Translations under genes and position numbers: made by a program
In this document: piece after piece, positions 23,342 through 33,334 of the stretch
How the letters are laid out: every line of letters starts with the position of its first letter
Position numbering within the stretch: position 1 is the first letter of the stretch
Notes under the pieces: generated by a model
Told to the model about the DNA's origin: nothing
Database searches by the model: none
Seen by the model: the letters and a program-made list of their open reading frames with translations, nothing else
Origin: Fagopyrum homotropicum
Lineage: Eukaryota; Streptophyta; Magnoliopsida; Caryophyllales; Polygonaceae
Direction: 5' to 3'
Assembly (NCBI GenBank): GCA_033239125.1
Contig: BSWB01000008.1
Coordinates: forward strand, 4,742,001 to 4,806,000
Length of the DNA: 64,000 nucleotides

Positions 23342-25116
23342 TGATAGCATGAATTATAGTCTATATTTAGGAGTTTGTTTGGACGTTTTATCTTCAATAA
23401 TCTGCATGTTTGTATGTATATTATGTGATTATATTACCATTTCATCTACCTTTGCGGGAATCAAGGTCTACACCTAGTTTTGTTGTAATCGTAGGTAAAA
23501 TGGCACGTTTTGCACCAAAAAGGAGCAAAAGGAGCTATGGAGTCATTGGAGCTACATTCAGGAACATAAGGAACCATCCAAGAAGCATAGCCATGGATTA
23601 GAGATTCACTTTGGACCAGATTTGAGAGATTTCACATTCAGTTGTGACTCACCTCGGTTGACCACAGATTCACCTCGACCGAGGTGATCCAGAGAAGCCG
23701 ACTCGACCGAGGCGAATACCTAGGACGCGGCGAGAATATTTTATTCTTGGCTGAGATCTTTTATCTTTGGAAAGAGATCTCATATTTTTGGGCTTGGCTC
23801 CTGGAAGGAAGAAGATATACTAGATCTTATATTTTACCTATTTTTATGGGAAGATATCTTTCTAAGATATCTTATCTTTGGAGGGTTATTTTCCTATAAA
23901 AAGGGTTGGATTTCCACAAATCCGAGGGCTCGCATACCACAAAATCGTGCTATAACATCGATCAGGGTTTATACGTAGCAGCAGCCATACTCCAGTTGGG
24001 AGATTTGAAGAACCTTTTTGAAGGTTGAAGGAAGATTGAAGTCTATAGCTTTTATAGCTTTTGAAGGGTTTTTGTAAGATTATCTTAGATTTCCTTCCTT
24101 GTTGTCTTGCCTTGTTGGATTTCTATCCAAGGAACGCTTTTGTTGTGATATTTGATTCAGTTATTGAAGTCTTTTCATTAAATTCTTCTTGTTCAAATAT
24201 TCACCTTCTTCCCATATATTTGATTATTGCTTTCATGATGATGAGTGGCTAATTTCCTTGTGTGATTCTAGGGTGATTGGCTGAAGGTTATGGGAAAAAC
24301 AATGATAGAATAATCTTAGATTCCAGTAGGACCCAGAAAGTTCGAGTCTTTAACCTTAACCCCAAGCATCTCGCTCAGTCGATGAACATCTCGGCCGGGG
24401 TGGAATTTGGCTGACCGAGGTGACTTTCCTGATCCGAAACTGAGAGTTAAGTGTTAGAGTTTGCCAAATCCTATTCTTATTACACCTTTCCTGGTTCAAT
24501 GCAAGCTTAGGATGAGACTTACCCGGTAATTCCTTAGTTTGTATACCAACGATCATAAGTGTAGGTAATAAAGGTTTATCCTTTATTGGGGTTTGAGTGT
24601 GCTTTCATCCCATCTTTGTGAGTTAGCCTGAGACTTACCCGGTAAAGGTTGATTCTATTCCCTTAGATGGTGTGTTAGTTTGAGAGTATAGTTCTTTATC
24701 TTGATTCCTTGAGACTTACCCGGTAATAGGAGTTATGGTTTAGGATTAGTGAGTAGTGAGACTTACCCGGTGATCTATTCTACTTTAGTAACACCTTCCC
24801 TATGCAAAAACCTCAGCTTTGTCCGCTTATCTTTAGATCTTGAGTTGGAACCACAACTAGATGCTTTAATTCCTAGAATTGCATGTTTGCTTTATTGACT
24901 TCTTATTCATCTTTGATTGTGTTAATTGCTCTTGTGGTTAGTATTTACATAAGTATACTGTAACTGGACTTTGTTTCACTAAGTCCATGTGATCGACCCC
25001 TGGAATTCCTTGCTTTTTACTACGATTGACCCGTACACTGCGGGTTCGCATCCTTGTTTTAAGCTTACGTCTAGGGTTATAAATTTAAAGCTTGCACACA
25101 CCGTTTGGAGCGAACA
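23342..25116 (+). repeat. 3' LTR of Athila-C
   Basis: It has a strong TATA box (CTATAAAAAGG, about 23894-23904), a palindrome cassette ACCTCGACCGAGGT (about 23647-23716), a second cluster with CTCGGCCGGGGTGG (about 24366-24424), four GAGACTTACCCGGT(A/G)A copies (about 24510, 24631, 24708, 24758) and CCCGTACACTGCGGG at about 25030-25044. Confidence 0.9.
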
Positions 25117-25263
25117 TCTCATCAAAAGGACGCCATGACTTTGTCAAGGACATGTCATGGTATAAACTAGGGTTTGGGGGATTAGGGTTTGTTATAAGGG
25201 TCAACGGATCGAAATCCGGTTTGCTGTGGAATTAAATGGAATAAAAATTCGGATATTATATCA
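25117..25263 (-). repeat. LTR remnant at the left (3') end of Tekay-D
   Basis: On the minus strand the sequence after a GGGGGT purine tract begins TGATATAATATCCG, as expected at an internal/LTR border, and is cut off at 25117 by the end of Athila-C. The upstream GGGACGAAACTT motif also precedes the 3' LTR of Tekay-F. It does not align with the start of 30047-31876. Confidence 0.55.
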
Positions 25264-25476
25264 TTACCCCCATATTCTAAGTTTCGTCCCGAAACTTAGA
25301 ATAAAGTGTTTAATCAAACGACTTCCACCATAAACTTGTATACTCTGGTTTCACTAAATTTTTAACCTCGTGTTCTAGCATGCAAAACTACTCAATCATC
25401 TTAATCAGGCAACACATAAAAACGTAATCACTCATTCTAACATATAATCACAGAAGTCACACAAACAACGTCTAAG

Positions 25477-26480
25477 TACTAGCCCGTCGGTACAGGGGTA
25501 GCGGTGAACCCCACAAAGAACTCAGGATAGCTACGTCTAATACTCTCCTCTGTCTTTCAGGTAGCCTCATCGGCTCCTCGTCTAGACCATTGGATCCTCA
25601 ACATCGGTATCTCCTTGGACCGCACACGTCTATACCTGCGCTCAAGGACGGCTACTCGGTACTCCACAAAAGTGTGGTAAGGCTGAACTATCAAATCCTC
25701 ATGGTTGATGACGTGCCTCGGGTCAGGAATGTACTCTCTCAGTTGAGATACATGAAAGACCGGATGGACCCCCTCCAATCTCAGTGGCAGTGCTAATCGG
25801 TAGGCAACCTATCCGACTCTCTCTAGGATCTCAAAAGGTCCGACATATCGGGGACTCAACTTCCCCTTAATGCCGAAACGCCGGACGCCTCTCGTTGGTG
25901 ACACTCTCAACAAGACCTGTGCATCTACTCTAAACTCCAAAGGTCGACGCCTCTTGTCGGCGTAGGATTTCTGATGGCTCTGAGCTGCTAACATCCTCTC
26001 TCGGACCAAGACAATCCGAGTAATGTCATCCTGTATTTGATATGGAGCTACTTCATCAGCTCTGCTAGGCTCATCCTAGCACAATGGCGTGCGACATCTC
26101 CGCCCATACAAAGCCTCATAAGGGGCCATCCCAATAGAAGTGTGTCAACTATTATTATATGAAAACTGTACCAGGGAAAGGTGATCAGGCCATACCTGTC
26201 CCCAATCTAGTACACAAGCCCGCAACATGTCCTCTAACGTCTAGATGGTCCTTTCATACTGACCGTCGGTCTGTGGGTGATAAGTAGTGGTAAAGTGGAG
26301 ACTCGTCCCCAAAGCAGTATGTACCTGCATCCAAAATCTCGAGGTGAAACGTCCATCCCTATCGGAGACGATAGTCCTTGGTACTCCATGGAGTCTCACA
26401 ATTTGTCTGGTGAACTCCTCAGCTAGACGACTTACCGGCCACGTTTCCTTAATCGGAATGAAAAGTGCGGTCTTCGTCAG
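25477..26480 (-). pseudogene. pol: Tekay-D integrase (partial) and chromodomain
   Basis: On the minus strand the text covers the second half of the integrase core (LHGVPRTIVSDRDGRF, then TTYHPQTDGQ with an early stop near the catalytic Glu), the C-terminal domain (RRFGIKGKLSPRYVGPFEIL), the VHPVFHVSQLREY segment and a chromodomain (VLERRYRRVRSKEIPMLRIQW). The zinc-binding domain and the first part of the core are missing. A TGA near 25559 replaces the Trp expected after DEAT, and several further stops and frameshifts are present. The chromodomain would have steered integration to marked chromatin. Confidence 0.82.
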
Positions 26481-26568
26481 ATGTTTAAAGCATGAACAAC
26501 AACATCTAACTCGAGATCATGGGTAGGATAGTTTTCCTCATACATCTTCAGTTGTCATGACGTGTATG

Positions 26569-27520
26569 CTATGACCTTACCTCTCTCATCAGATCACATC
26601 CTAAGCCGAGCTTGGATACATTGCTTGATACCATATTGTAACACCCCAAGGTCTGGGAACTCGAAGCGTTACGGGCTAGGATAGGAGCGGAAGTCAACCT
26701 CCTCTTCAGCTCCTCAAAACTTTGTAGGCACGGCTCGGACCACACGAATCTCGTAGACTTCCTCATCAAGTAAGTGGTCAGGCGATTACTGAAAACCCCT
26801 CTACAAAACGACGGTAGTAGCCAGGCAAGCCTAACATTCCTAGGAGGCGGCCAAGATGTTATAGACTCGATCTTCGCCGGATCTACCTTGATCCCTTCGG
26901 TGGAAACAATGTGACCAAGGAAGGCCACCTCCGACATCCAGCACTCGCACTTAGAGAGCTTAGTGTAAAGCTCTCTATCTTGCAGGACTTGGAGTACGAT
27001 CCTCAAATGTCTTATGTGCTCCTCTCTGCTACGAGAATATAACAAAATATCAACGATGAAGACCACTACGAACTGTTCTAGGAAGTCGATGAAGATGTTG
27101 TTCCAAAAATCCATGAACACGGCATCATTACAAACTCGTAGTGACCGTATTTGGTCCGAAATGGCCTCTTGGCTATGTCCAGCTCTCTCACCCTTAGCCG
27201 GTGATATCCGGATCTCGGATCGATTTGCGAAAACACTGAAGCTCCGTGCAGTTGGTCCAACAGATCGTCGATATAGGGAAATGGGTACTTATTCTTGATT
27301 GTCATCTTGTTAAGCTCTCGGTAATCAATACATAACCTTATCGACCCTTCTTTATGCCTGACGAAGGGTACTGGTGCGCCCCAAGGAGATACACTATGGT
27401 AGATGAAGCCCTTCTCTGCTAACTCCTCGAGCTTCTTCTTAAACTCAAGCATCTCGATATGCGCCATGCGATAGGGAGCCTTCGAGATTGGTCTCGTCCC
27501 GGGATCTAACTCAATGCTAA
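26569..27520 (-). pseudogene. pol: Tekay-D reverse transcriptase and RNase H remnant
   Basis: Recognisable RT text includes GSIRLCIDYRELNKMTIKNK and YPFPYIDDLLDQLHGASVF, then, in another frame, FVVVFIVDILLYS and KCECWMSEVAFLGHIVS. The catalytic pair is Val-Asp where Asp-Asp is expected. About 24 bases are lost around the FGLTNAPA motif. RNase H begins with KLGLGCDLM and is then frameshifted. Before that point a stretch of LTR/PBS sequence (about 26617-26685) replaces coding sequence. Confidence 0.82.
26617..26685 (-). other. LTR/PBS junction fragment embedded in Tekay-D RNase H
   Basis: The plus-strand text GATACCATATTGTAACACC followed by CCAAGGTCTGGGAACTCG closely matches the internal/5' LTR border at 30038-30085, including the PBS. 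Here it sits between the RT connection (FEELKRRLTSAPIL) and RNase H (KLGLGC) and takes the place of about 20 residues. Confidence 0.75.
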
Positions 27521-27674
27521 AGTCTACATTCCTCTATGGATGCAAACCTGATGACTCTCCAAAAACATCGGTAAACTCGCATGCTACCGGAATCTTCTCC
27601 AACACTGGGCTCGTACTATCCTTCATGACAAAACACTAGAAAGCCTCGCAATCCTGACCGATAAGTCTCGCAGC

Positions 27675-28358
27675 TCAGACTGCACTGATGAATGTAGCAG
27701 TCTTTCTGAGATCCCATCCTTGGAAAATCTCTATATGGCATGACTCTGTAGTCACCGTCACTATCCTCTTGTTGATGTCCAAAACAGCCTGATGTCGATC
27801 GATCCAATCCATGCCCATAATGACTTCTTCATGTGCTAAGTACATGACAAAGAAGTCAGCTGGCCAATCGCAACGTCCCAATCTAATAGGGCAGTCGCAA
27901 ACCTCTCGTGTACCCTTGATCTTACCCCCATCGGGTAACCCTATAAAGAAAGGTCTCCCCTCTACGGTAACTAAGGCCAGCCTATCTACACATGCATCAG
28001 ATATAAAAGAATGCTTAACACCGGTATCGAAAAGAACTCTGACAGGAAAACCATTAATATGAATGGTACTTATGGTCGTTGGAGATGCCGGATCCGCTGC
28101 ACTCCTTAGCTCGTAAACTCTAGTAGGGACACCTTTAGTGTCGAAAGTACCGTCACCTTGTCCTCTACCTCTCCCTTGTCCCCGAGCGGAGCCCTGAGGA
28201 GCGGTATACACAAGAGCTCTCTCTTTCTGCTGATACTGATACTGAGGCGGCTTCTGCTCACCTTCGGCGACGCTAGCAGGTGATGAACCTTGTTGTGAGG
28301 TATCTTGCCCTGACGGCAAAACACAACTCTGTTTCCTGGCTTGCCACAAGAAAAGCAA
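27675..28358 (-). pseudogene. pol: Tekay-D aspartic protease region
   Basis: The open frame of 227 codons has VRVLFDTGVKHSFISDACV with an intact DTG active site, followed by IMGMDWIDRHQAVLDI, the usual second protease motif of chromoviruses. It follows the gag zinc knuckles with a frame change and precedes RT. The gag and RT joins are broken. Confidence 0.82.
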
Positions 28359-29507
28359 GTCATTGTGGTTTTCTTACAATCAACTCGGATGTGTCCGACA
28401 CCTCTGCAGTTATGACACTATCGTCCTCTACCGGAACTCTACATCGTCTACTAGAAACCAGAGCGTCCTGCATGTGACTACGCCTGAATCCAACGGTTCC
28501 AGCTCCAATACTAGCTAATCCAGTCCTCTGCCTCTTCTCAGGACCTTTTGCCTGAGAAGATCTCCATTGACCCGGTCGGTCTCTCTCGTAAGCAAATTCT
28601 CTATCTTGGTAGTCCGTCAAAGACTCGCAACGGAAACCAACAAGATAAGAGCGAGTAGACTCTCTCAACCTCCGAGAGAAAAGATAAACATGTTGATCCT
28701 CAGGTGGTGCAGACGGAACTAGCAAAGATAACTCCTCCTAAAACTTGCTGACAATTTTAGCATTAGGGATATCCTCGAAACCAGCCTCGAGGAAATCCTG
28801 TAGTCGATCTCTCCTCGTCACTGCAGGACAGTAGCGATCTTTGATCATCGTCTTCATCTGCTCATAACTCATAACCTTCCTGCGGATGGTCCTCCACCAC
28901 TGATGAGCTTGATCTCGCAACAATGTCTGTGCTATATCGACTCGACGACCCTCTAGACAACGCATCGCCTTCATAGATGAATCTACCTAGCCTAGCCAAA
29001 TACCTCTAATCTAGTCTTTTCTTCGAAAGAAGGAATCATCAGCTGGTTGAAAGACTTTAACCAACAACCCGGCCTCGGCTCTCTCACCTCATCCGGTACT
29101 CTAGCAACCTCAACAACTCTAGCAGATTCAGCAACCACCTGTGTCACTCTCTGCGAAACCTCAACTAATCTCGCGGGTACTCGCGGTGTTGGGACAGGTC
29201 CTCCAGTCTTGATAGCCTTTTCTACTCTCTGCATGTAGTCGCGATATGAAAATGCTCCGATGGACACTCGACCGGACTCGATCGACTGTGCTCTCTACGC
29301 TCCGGACCTAGCTGCGGTCTCATTCTCTGCTTCGGCAACAACACTCTCAGCAAATGCCTCAACGACAAGTGGGTCAACAACATGGGCTTGGCCTCGACCT
29401 CTATCTAGTGGAGGTCTTTCTGCACGTCCTCATCCACGGACTGTAGGTGGAAGAGGTGGTCGACCCCTTCCTCGCCCCATAGCAGATGTAGCTCTAGTAC
29501 GCGCCAT
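28340..29507 (-). pseudogene. gag: Tekay-D gag with CCHC zinc knuckles
   Basis: The start is the ATG at 29507-29505 (MARTRATSAMGRG). Further on are a Retrotrans_gag region (VDIAQTLLRDQAHQWW, MKTMIKDRYCP) and two knuckles near 28345-28425: CHNCRGVGHIRVDC, a good CX2CX4HX4C, and CFSCGKPGNRVVFC, in which the His is Asn. At least three frame breaks split it (near 28985, 28738 and 28360). Confidence 0.8.
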
Positions 29508-29519
29508 CTCCGATAGGGA

Positions 29520-29520
29520 T

Positions 29521-29552
<32 letters not shown>

Positions 29553-29773
29553 TCTTGACTCATATGTAAACAGCTCTTAGTGAACATGTAAACACCGAAT
29601 ATATATGAATATACCGCCAAATATATAGAGTCAGGTCCGGCGAATATTTCTTCCATTAATAACACGATTTTTTTTCCTTTAATATCGCATAATCTCAGTC
29701 ATCTATTGAACAATCTAACGAATACAATTTGTTCTCATTTTACATGGTAAGAGTTGTTTACATGGGAGTCAAC

Positions 29774-29811
<38 letters not shown>
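29520..29811. mobile_element. MITE-like inverted-repeat element with (TA)n(GA)n ends
   Basis: The two ends are inverted copies of each other over about 60 bp: a TA run, a GA run, then GTTGACTC(C/A)(C/T)ATGTAAACA(A/G)CTCTTA. The middle (about 29590-29740) is AT-rich and has no open frame of note. It sits 12 bp upstream of the Tekay-D gag ATG. The simple-repeat ends hide any target duplication, so the superfamily is unclear. Confidence 0.7.
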
Positions 29812-30046
29812 GGCCATACTATCAACTAAAAAAGCACATAATAGGCCAACATAAATGAAAACTAAGCTGCTGAGATCCGCGGAGGTAGTGGTGGTCGCCA
29901 GTACATCTATCCCAAACCGACAAATTTAAAACAAAAACCCCCTTTTGAAAACGTAGACCCCTTGCGGGTTCTATTTAGTTTATCTATTCGAACTTTAGAA
30001 AGATTTCGAGTACCATTGTTGTAAAGCTAGAGCTATGATACCATAT
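29812..30046 (-). other. Tekay-D leader and iMet-type primer binding site
   Basis: On the minus strand ATATGGTATCATAGCTCTAG follows the 5' LTR. It resembles the initiator tRNA-Met site TGGTATCAGAGC with one mismatch in those 12 bases; the site itself is about 30026-30044. The rest of the leader has no clear feature. Confidence 0.72.
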
Positions 30047-31876
30047 TGTAACACCCCAAGTTCTAGGAACTCGAAGTGTTACGAGCTAGGACCTCACAAT
30101 GGGGCCTGACCCTCAAAGTTACTACAATAACATCGGATCTTGCAACAAGACACAAATAAATGAAAACCAAAACTTATATAAAAATCATAAGGTATAACAA
30201 CGGAAACACAAAGGACTCGCAGCCGAGTTCAAAACAAAAAGAAAAAACAACAACATAAATATAAAACCCGATCCCGGTCTATAATGTACGGGAACCCCGG
30301 CTGACCACACCATCCAGATCACTCAGCAGCATCTCTATCCTGCAAGACATTTACAACATCGGTATAAACCGGTAGCTAAATTCTAAATATCAGAAAGACA
30401 ATAAAGGCACAAACACACATAAGAAGGTAAACACATAACATGCTCTCACACAACTAGTTATAATCTTTTATTAAGTTATCCATTACTAATTAAACTTCTT
30501 TTGTCACACGAGAATCTCCCTAAACCCGCTTCCGTCTGCCGAGAGGAATAGATCAGTATTATTCGTTACATGTGGGACTGGGTCGCAAGAGCACCTCCCA
30601 GTCGCCTGTAGAACTGGACAAGTGGTCACCACCCGGTTATAATACACTTGGGCCAATTAAGGGTATAAGGTCATCCTAGTCCGGTTTTCCGTTATAATGA
30701 CAAAGAACAACACAAACACAACCAATACGGTCAAACCAATATACGGAACGCAACTAAGTAAGTCCAAGGGACTTACCTCAGTCAAAGATAAACTTAGGAA
30801 TCCGCTACTGCTCAACTTCCTGAAGGAAAGGAAGAATGCCTGCTCAGACAAGGCATCGTGAATCAGAAACTGAACGAATGCTAGAAGTCTACATACTTCT
30901 AATCTCAATGATCTCTAATAGATCTATTGTAGCGTGCTAGAAGTACCCTACTTCTAGTCTCAATGATCCCTAACTAATCTCAACATGCTAGGAAAAGGAT
31001 TCCTACTCTCAAGATTCAAAAGGAACATCCTCAACAACACAACTCAAGAGCGCAACCAACACATGCGGATCAACAAGCCACTAACTGACATTCACACTAA
31101 TCATCTAGGTCCAGCCTAGCATGATCTAGCATAAGGAAAGGGCAAAGGAAGCAAGGAAGGAAGAAACTCACCAAAGACGGGAGTCACTACAGGTGGACCA
31201 CGGGGGCGGCAGACAAAGGCACGGGGGCGGCGCTGGCTTCCAGCCGCGGGGGCGGAAAGATGCAGGAGTGGGGATGGCGGTGCGACAGAAGTTACTGTTG
31301 GGACTTCTTTTGACAACACGGCATAACAAGGAGACCCAAAGCTTGATTCTTCGATCCACACACGTCAATTCTCAATCAAGGGATCCTGGGAACATATATG
31401 TATCAACAACGGAAGACACACAAGAATCAAGACTCGATCTTGATTCATGTGAAGAGGAAGGAGAAGAAGAAACCAGAAAGAGCAAGAGGAAAGATGAAAA
31501 GCATGCAGCAGGCTCAAGAACGTAAGGAAAATCAAAGGGATGAAGAATTACACGTTCTGCAGAAGATCACAAGGGAAAGACTGCAACTTCCTCGGGGTTG
31601 AAGAAAACGTAAGCAAGAAACGGAAAAAGGGAGAGACGGCGGGAATATATAGAGAACGTTTGGGGAAAGAACGAAGGAAGGTCAGTTGTAGGGTTAGAAG
31701 ATAGAAGGAATTGAAAGTCGGCCCAAAATATAGAAGATCGGATCTTCTAATAAAGGAAGGAAATAAAACGGAATCAAAATAGATCGGCACGATCTGGAGT
31801 TATCCGCAAGAGCAGCCGACCCTGCCGCGACCGCGGTTGGCCGTAGGGGGGTGAATGCTAAAATCCGGTCGTTACA
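30047..31876 (-). repeat. 5' LTR of Tekay-D
   Basis: The ends TGTAAC and GTTACA are perfect inverted termini. The plus strand starts TGTAACACCCCAAGTTC next to the PBS. The segment around 30560-30610, with CTCCCAGTC and TGGGTCGCAAG, is related to 58310-58350 in Tekay-F. A TATA-like run lies near 31645-31656. The open frames at 31116-31525 are not conserved and I do not call them genes. Confidence 0.85.
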
Positions 31877-32432
31877 GTTATCAATAGTAAGATTACTAAT
31901 TTATTTACAATAAAATGTATGTTACAGCCCATTCTCATATATGGTTATAACTTACATAATGCGAAAGCGTGAATTGAAGGGAATCTTTTTTATTAGAAAG
32001 CAAGACAATAGAAGTCAGCCGACCAACATATTTATAACATTAACATTAACATTAACATTAACGTGGTTTGTTTTGACCATAAAAGAAGGACGACAGTCCA
32101 TCAATTGAAATATGCATACGTTTTTTCTTTGTCTGTCCCCAATTGGGTCACTTCGATTAAGCAATCTAATATCACTTTATTTCTAAAGTTGGTATATCAT
32201 TCGTGGCTTCGTCAGGACACAAACCCTCTCAAAATATGAATATGAATTAATTAGTCAATTCTATTAATAATCTTATGTAGAGATCATATCAAATATATAT
32301 GCTCTTGTGGTTCCAATGGGACCGCAAGCAGGACCGATTGATACGTCTATAAATGTGTTTAACCTAAGCCAAAAATTCATTTGTCGTTCTACTCGTGGAG
32401 CGGAAGTAATTAGGCTAATATAAAAACCCTAA
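31877..32432. other. Non-coding flank of Tekay-D
   Basis: AT-rich sequence with no recognisable gene. A short run of TAACAT units (about 32036-32061) is the only repeat I see. It ends at the TAA duplication of the next MITE. Confidence 0.6.
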
Positions 32433-32707
32433 GGGCCCGCTTGATTTTAAATCCGGAATCGGAAACAGAATGGAAACGAATCTACTCATTCATGAAAGTT
32501 TTTGAAATCATTCCTTGTTGTTTGAAGTAATTGGAGTAGAGTTTGATTACAATTAATACCCTATATGGAAACAAAATGTGGGAAACCAACTGCATTTTGG
32601 ATTAAACCACAAGGAATGACTCTATAAAATTTTATGAATAATGATATATATGGATTAAATTCGTTTTCATTCCGTTTCCGTTTCCGGAGTTGGAACCAAA
32701 CGGGCCC
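32433..32707. mobile_element. Tourist-like MITE 1 (PIF/Harbinger type), TSD TAA
   Basis: A 275-bp element with inverted ends (GGGCCCGCTTGATTTTAA at left; the right end reversed reads GGGCCCGTTTGGTTCCAA) that stay similar over about 60 bp (CGGAAACAGAATGGAAACGA). It is flanked by TAA at 32430-32432 and 32708-32710. The 3-bp TWA duplication and the G-rich ends fit Tourist MITEs. A relative is at 56405-56696. Confidence 0.85.
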
Positions 32708-32710
32708 TAA

Positions 32711-33094
32711 GTCTAATTCTAGTTGAACAAATTTTTACTAAGCTTTATAAAAGGTTTATATTCATCTCGTTTAGGAAGATTAACGAAATCGACCCGAACA
32801 AATTCTTAATATTAATTAGGGTTGTTATATGAACCGAACTTAAATTGCTCCCTCGTATTATATCCTAACCAAGAGTAAGATTGTGCAACGTTCAGGTTTT
32901 AGCTAAACCAAGACATCATTAATCAAATCACTACTATATTTAAATATCTAATATCCGGGATAATTTTTTTGAATAATTTTACATTAAATTATTTTATATC
33001 CCGAATGATTATGGATCCCCACTATAAAGTCTCAACTCTAACTTTTATATTTTTGTAATATATACTTTATACCACACATTTCTAAAACATGCGT
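32711..33094. other. Non-coding AT-rich spacer
   Basis: I see no gene, clear repeat or RNA in this stretch between the MITE and the copia relic. Confidence 0.5.
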
Positions 33095-33275
33095 TGTTAA
33101 GAAATTATAACAGATTGAATTTGGCTGAATGAATTGTCTCTTCTGTATTACGTGAAAGAGGCTAATATACAACCTAAAAGGAGACTAAACAAGGGAAAAA
33201 TAAGTAAATAACCTAAATACAATATATGCTAATATATATTAACATAAATACACTATCTGCTAATGTATATATGCT

Positions 33276-33334
<59 letters not shown>

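Larger units (their letters stand above)
22636..25116 (+). mobile_element. Athila-C, 3' end (3' UTR and 3' LTR)
   Basis: Only the end of this element is in the window; its coding part should lie left of the Athila-A tandem. 22636-23341 is 3' non-coding sequence with the conserved UTR block (about 22646-22856), a hairpin and AAGTATGGGGTATTT. The LTR (1775 bp) runs from TGATAGCATG to GCGAACA. The same LTR family occurs as a solo copy at 33452-35266. I infer that Athila-A inserted in this 3' UTR. Confidence 0.85.
25117..31876 (-). mobile_element. Tekay-D, decayed Tekay/Del-type chromovirus
   Basis: On the minus strand the order is 5' LTR (30047-31876), a PBS resembling initiator tRNA-Met, gag with CCHC knuckles, a DTG protease, RT, part of RNase H, integrase and a chromodomain. 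This order, with the chromodomain and the iMet primer, marks the Tekay/Del chromoviruses. At the left only 147 bp of LTR-like sequence remains (25117-25263) next to Athila-C. That stretch does not match the start of the right LTR, so the element is truncated and perhaps recombinant. All genes are broken. Confidence 0.85.

Noticed and set aside
31116..31525. Overlapping frames on both strands in the Tekay-D LTR
   Set aside because: Compositional frames inside an LTR, with no similarity to known proteins.
32036..32061. Run of TAACAT units as interstitial telomere repeat
   Set aside because: The unit is not the plant telomere repeat TTTAGGG and only about four copies exist.
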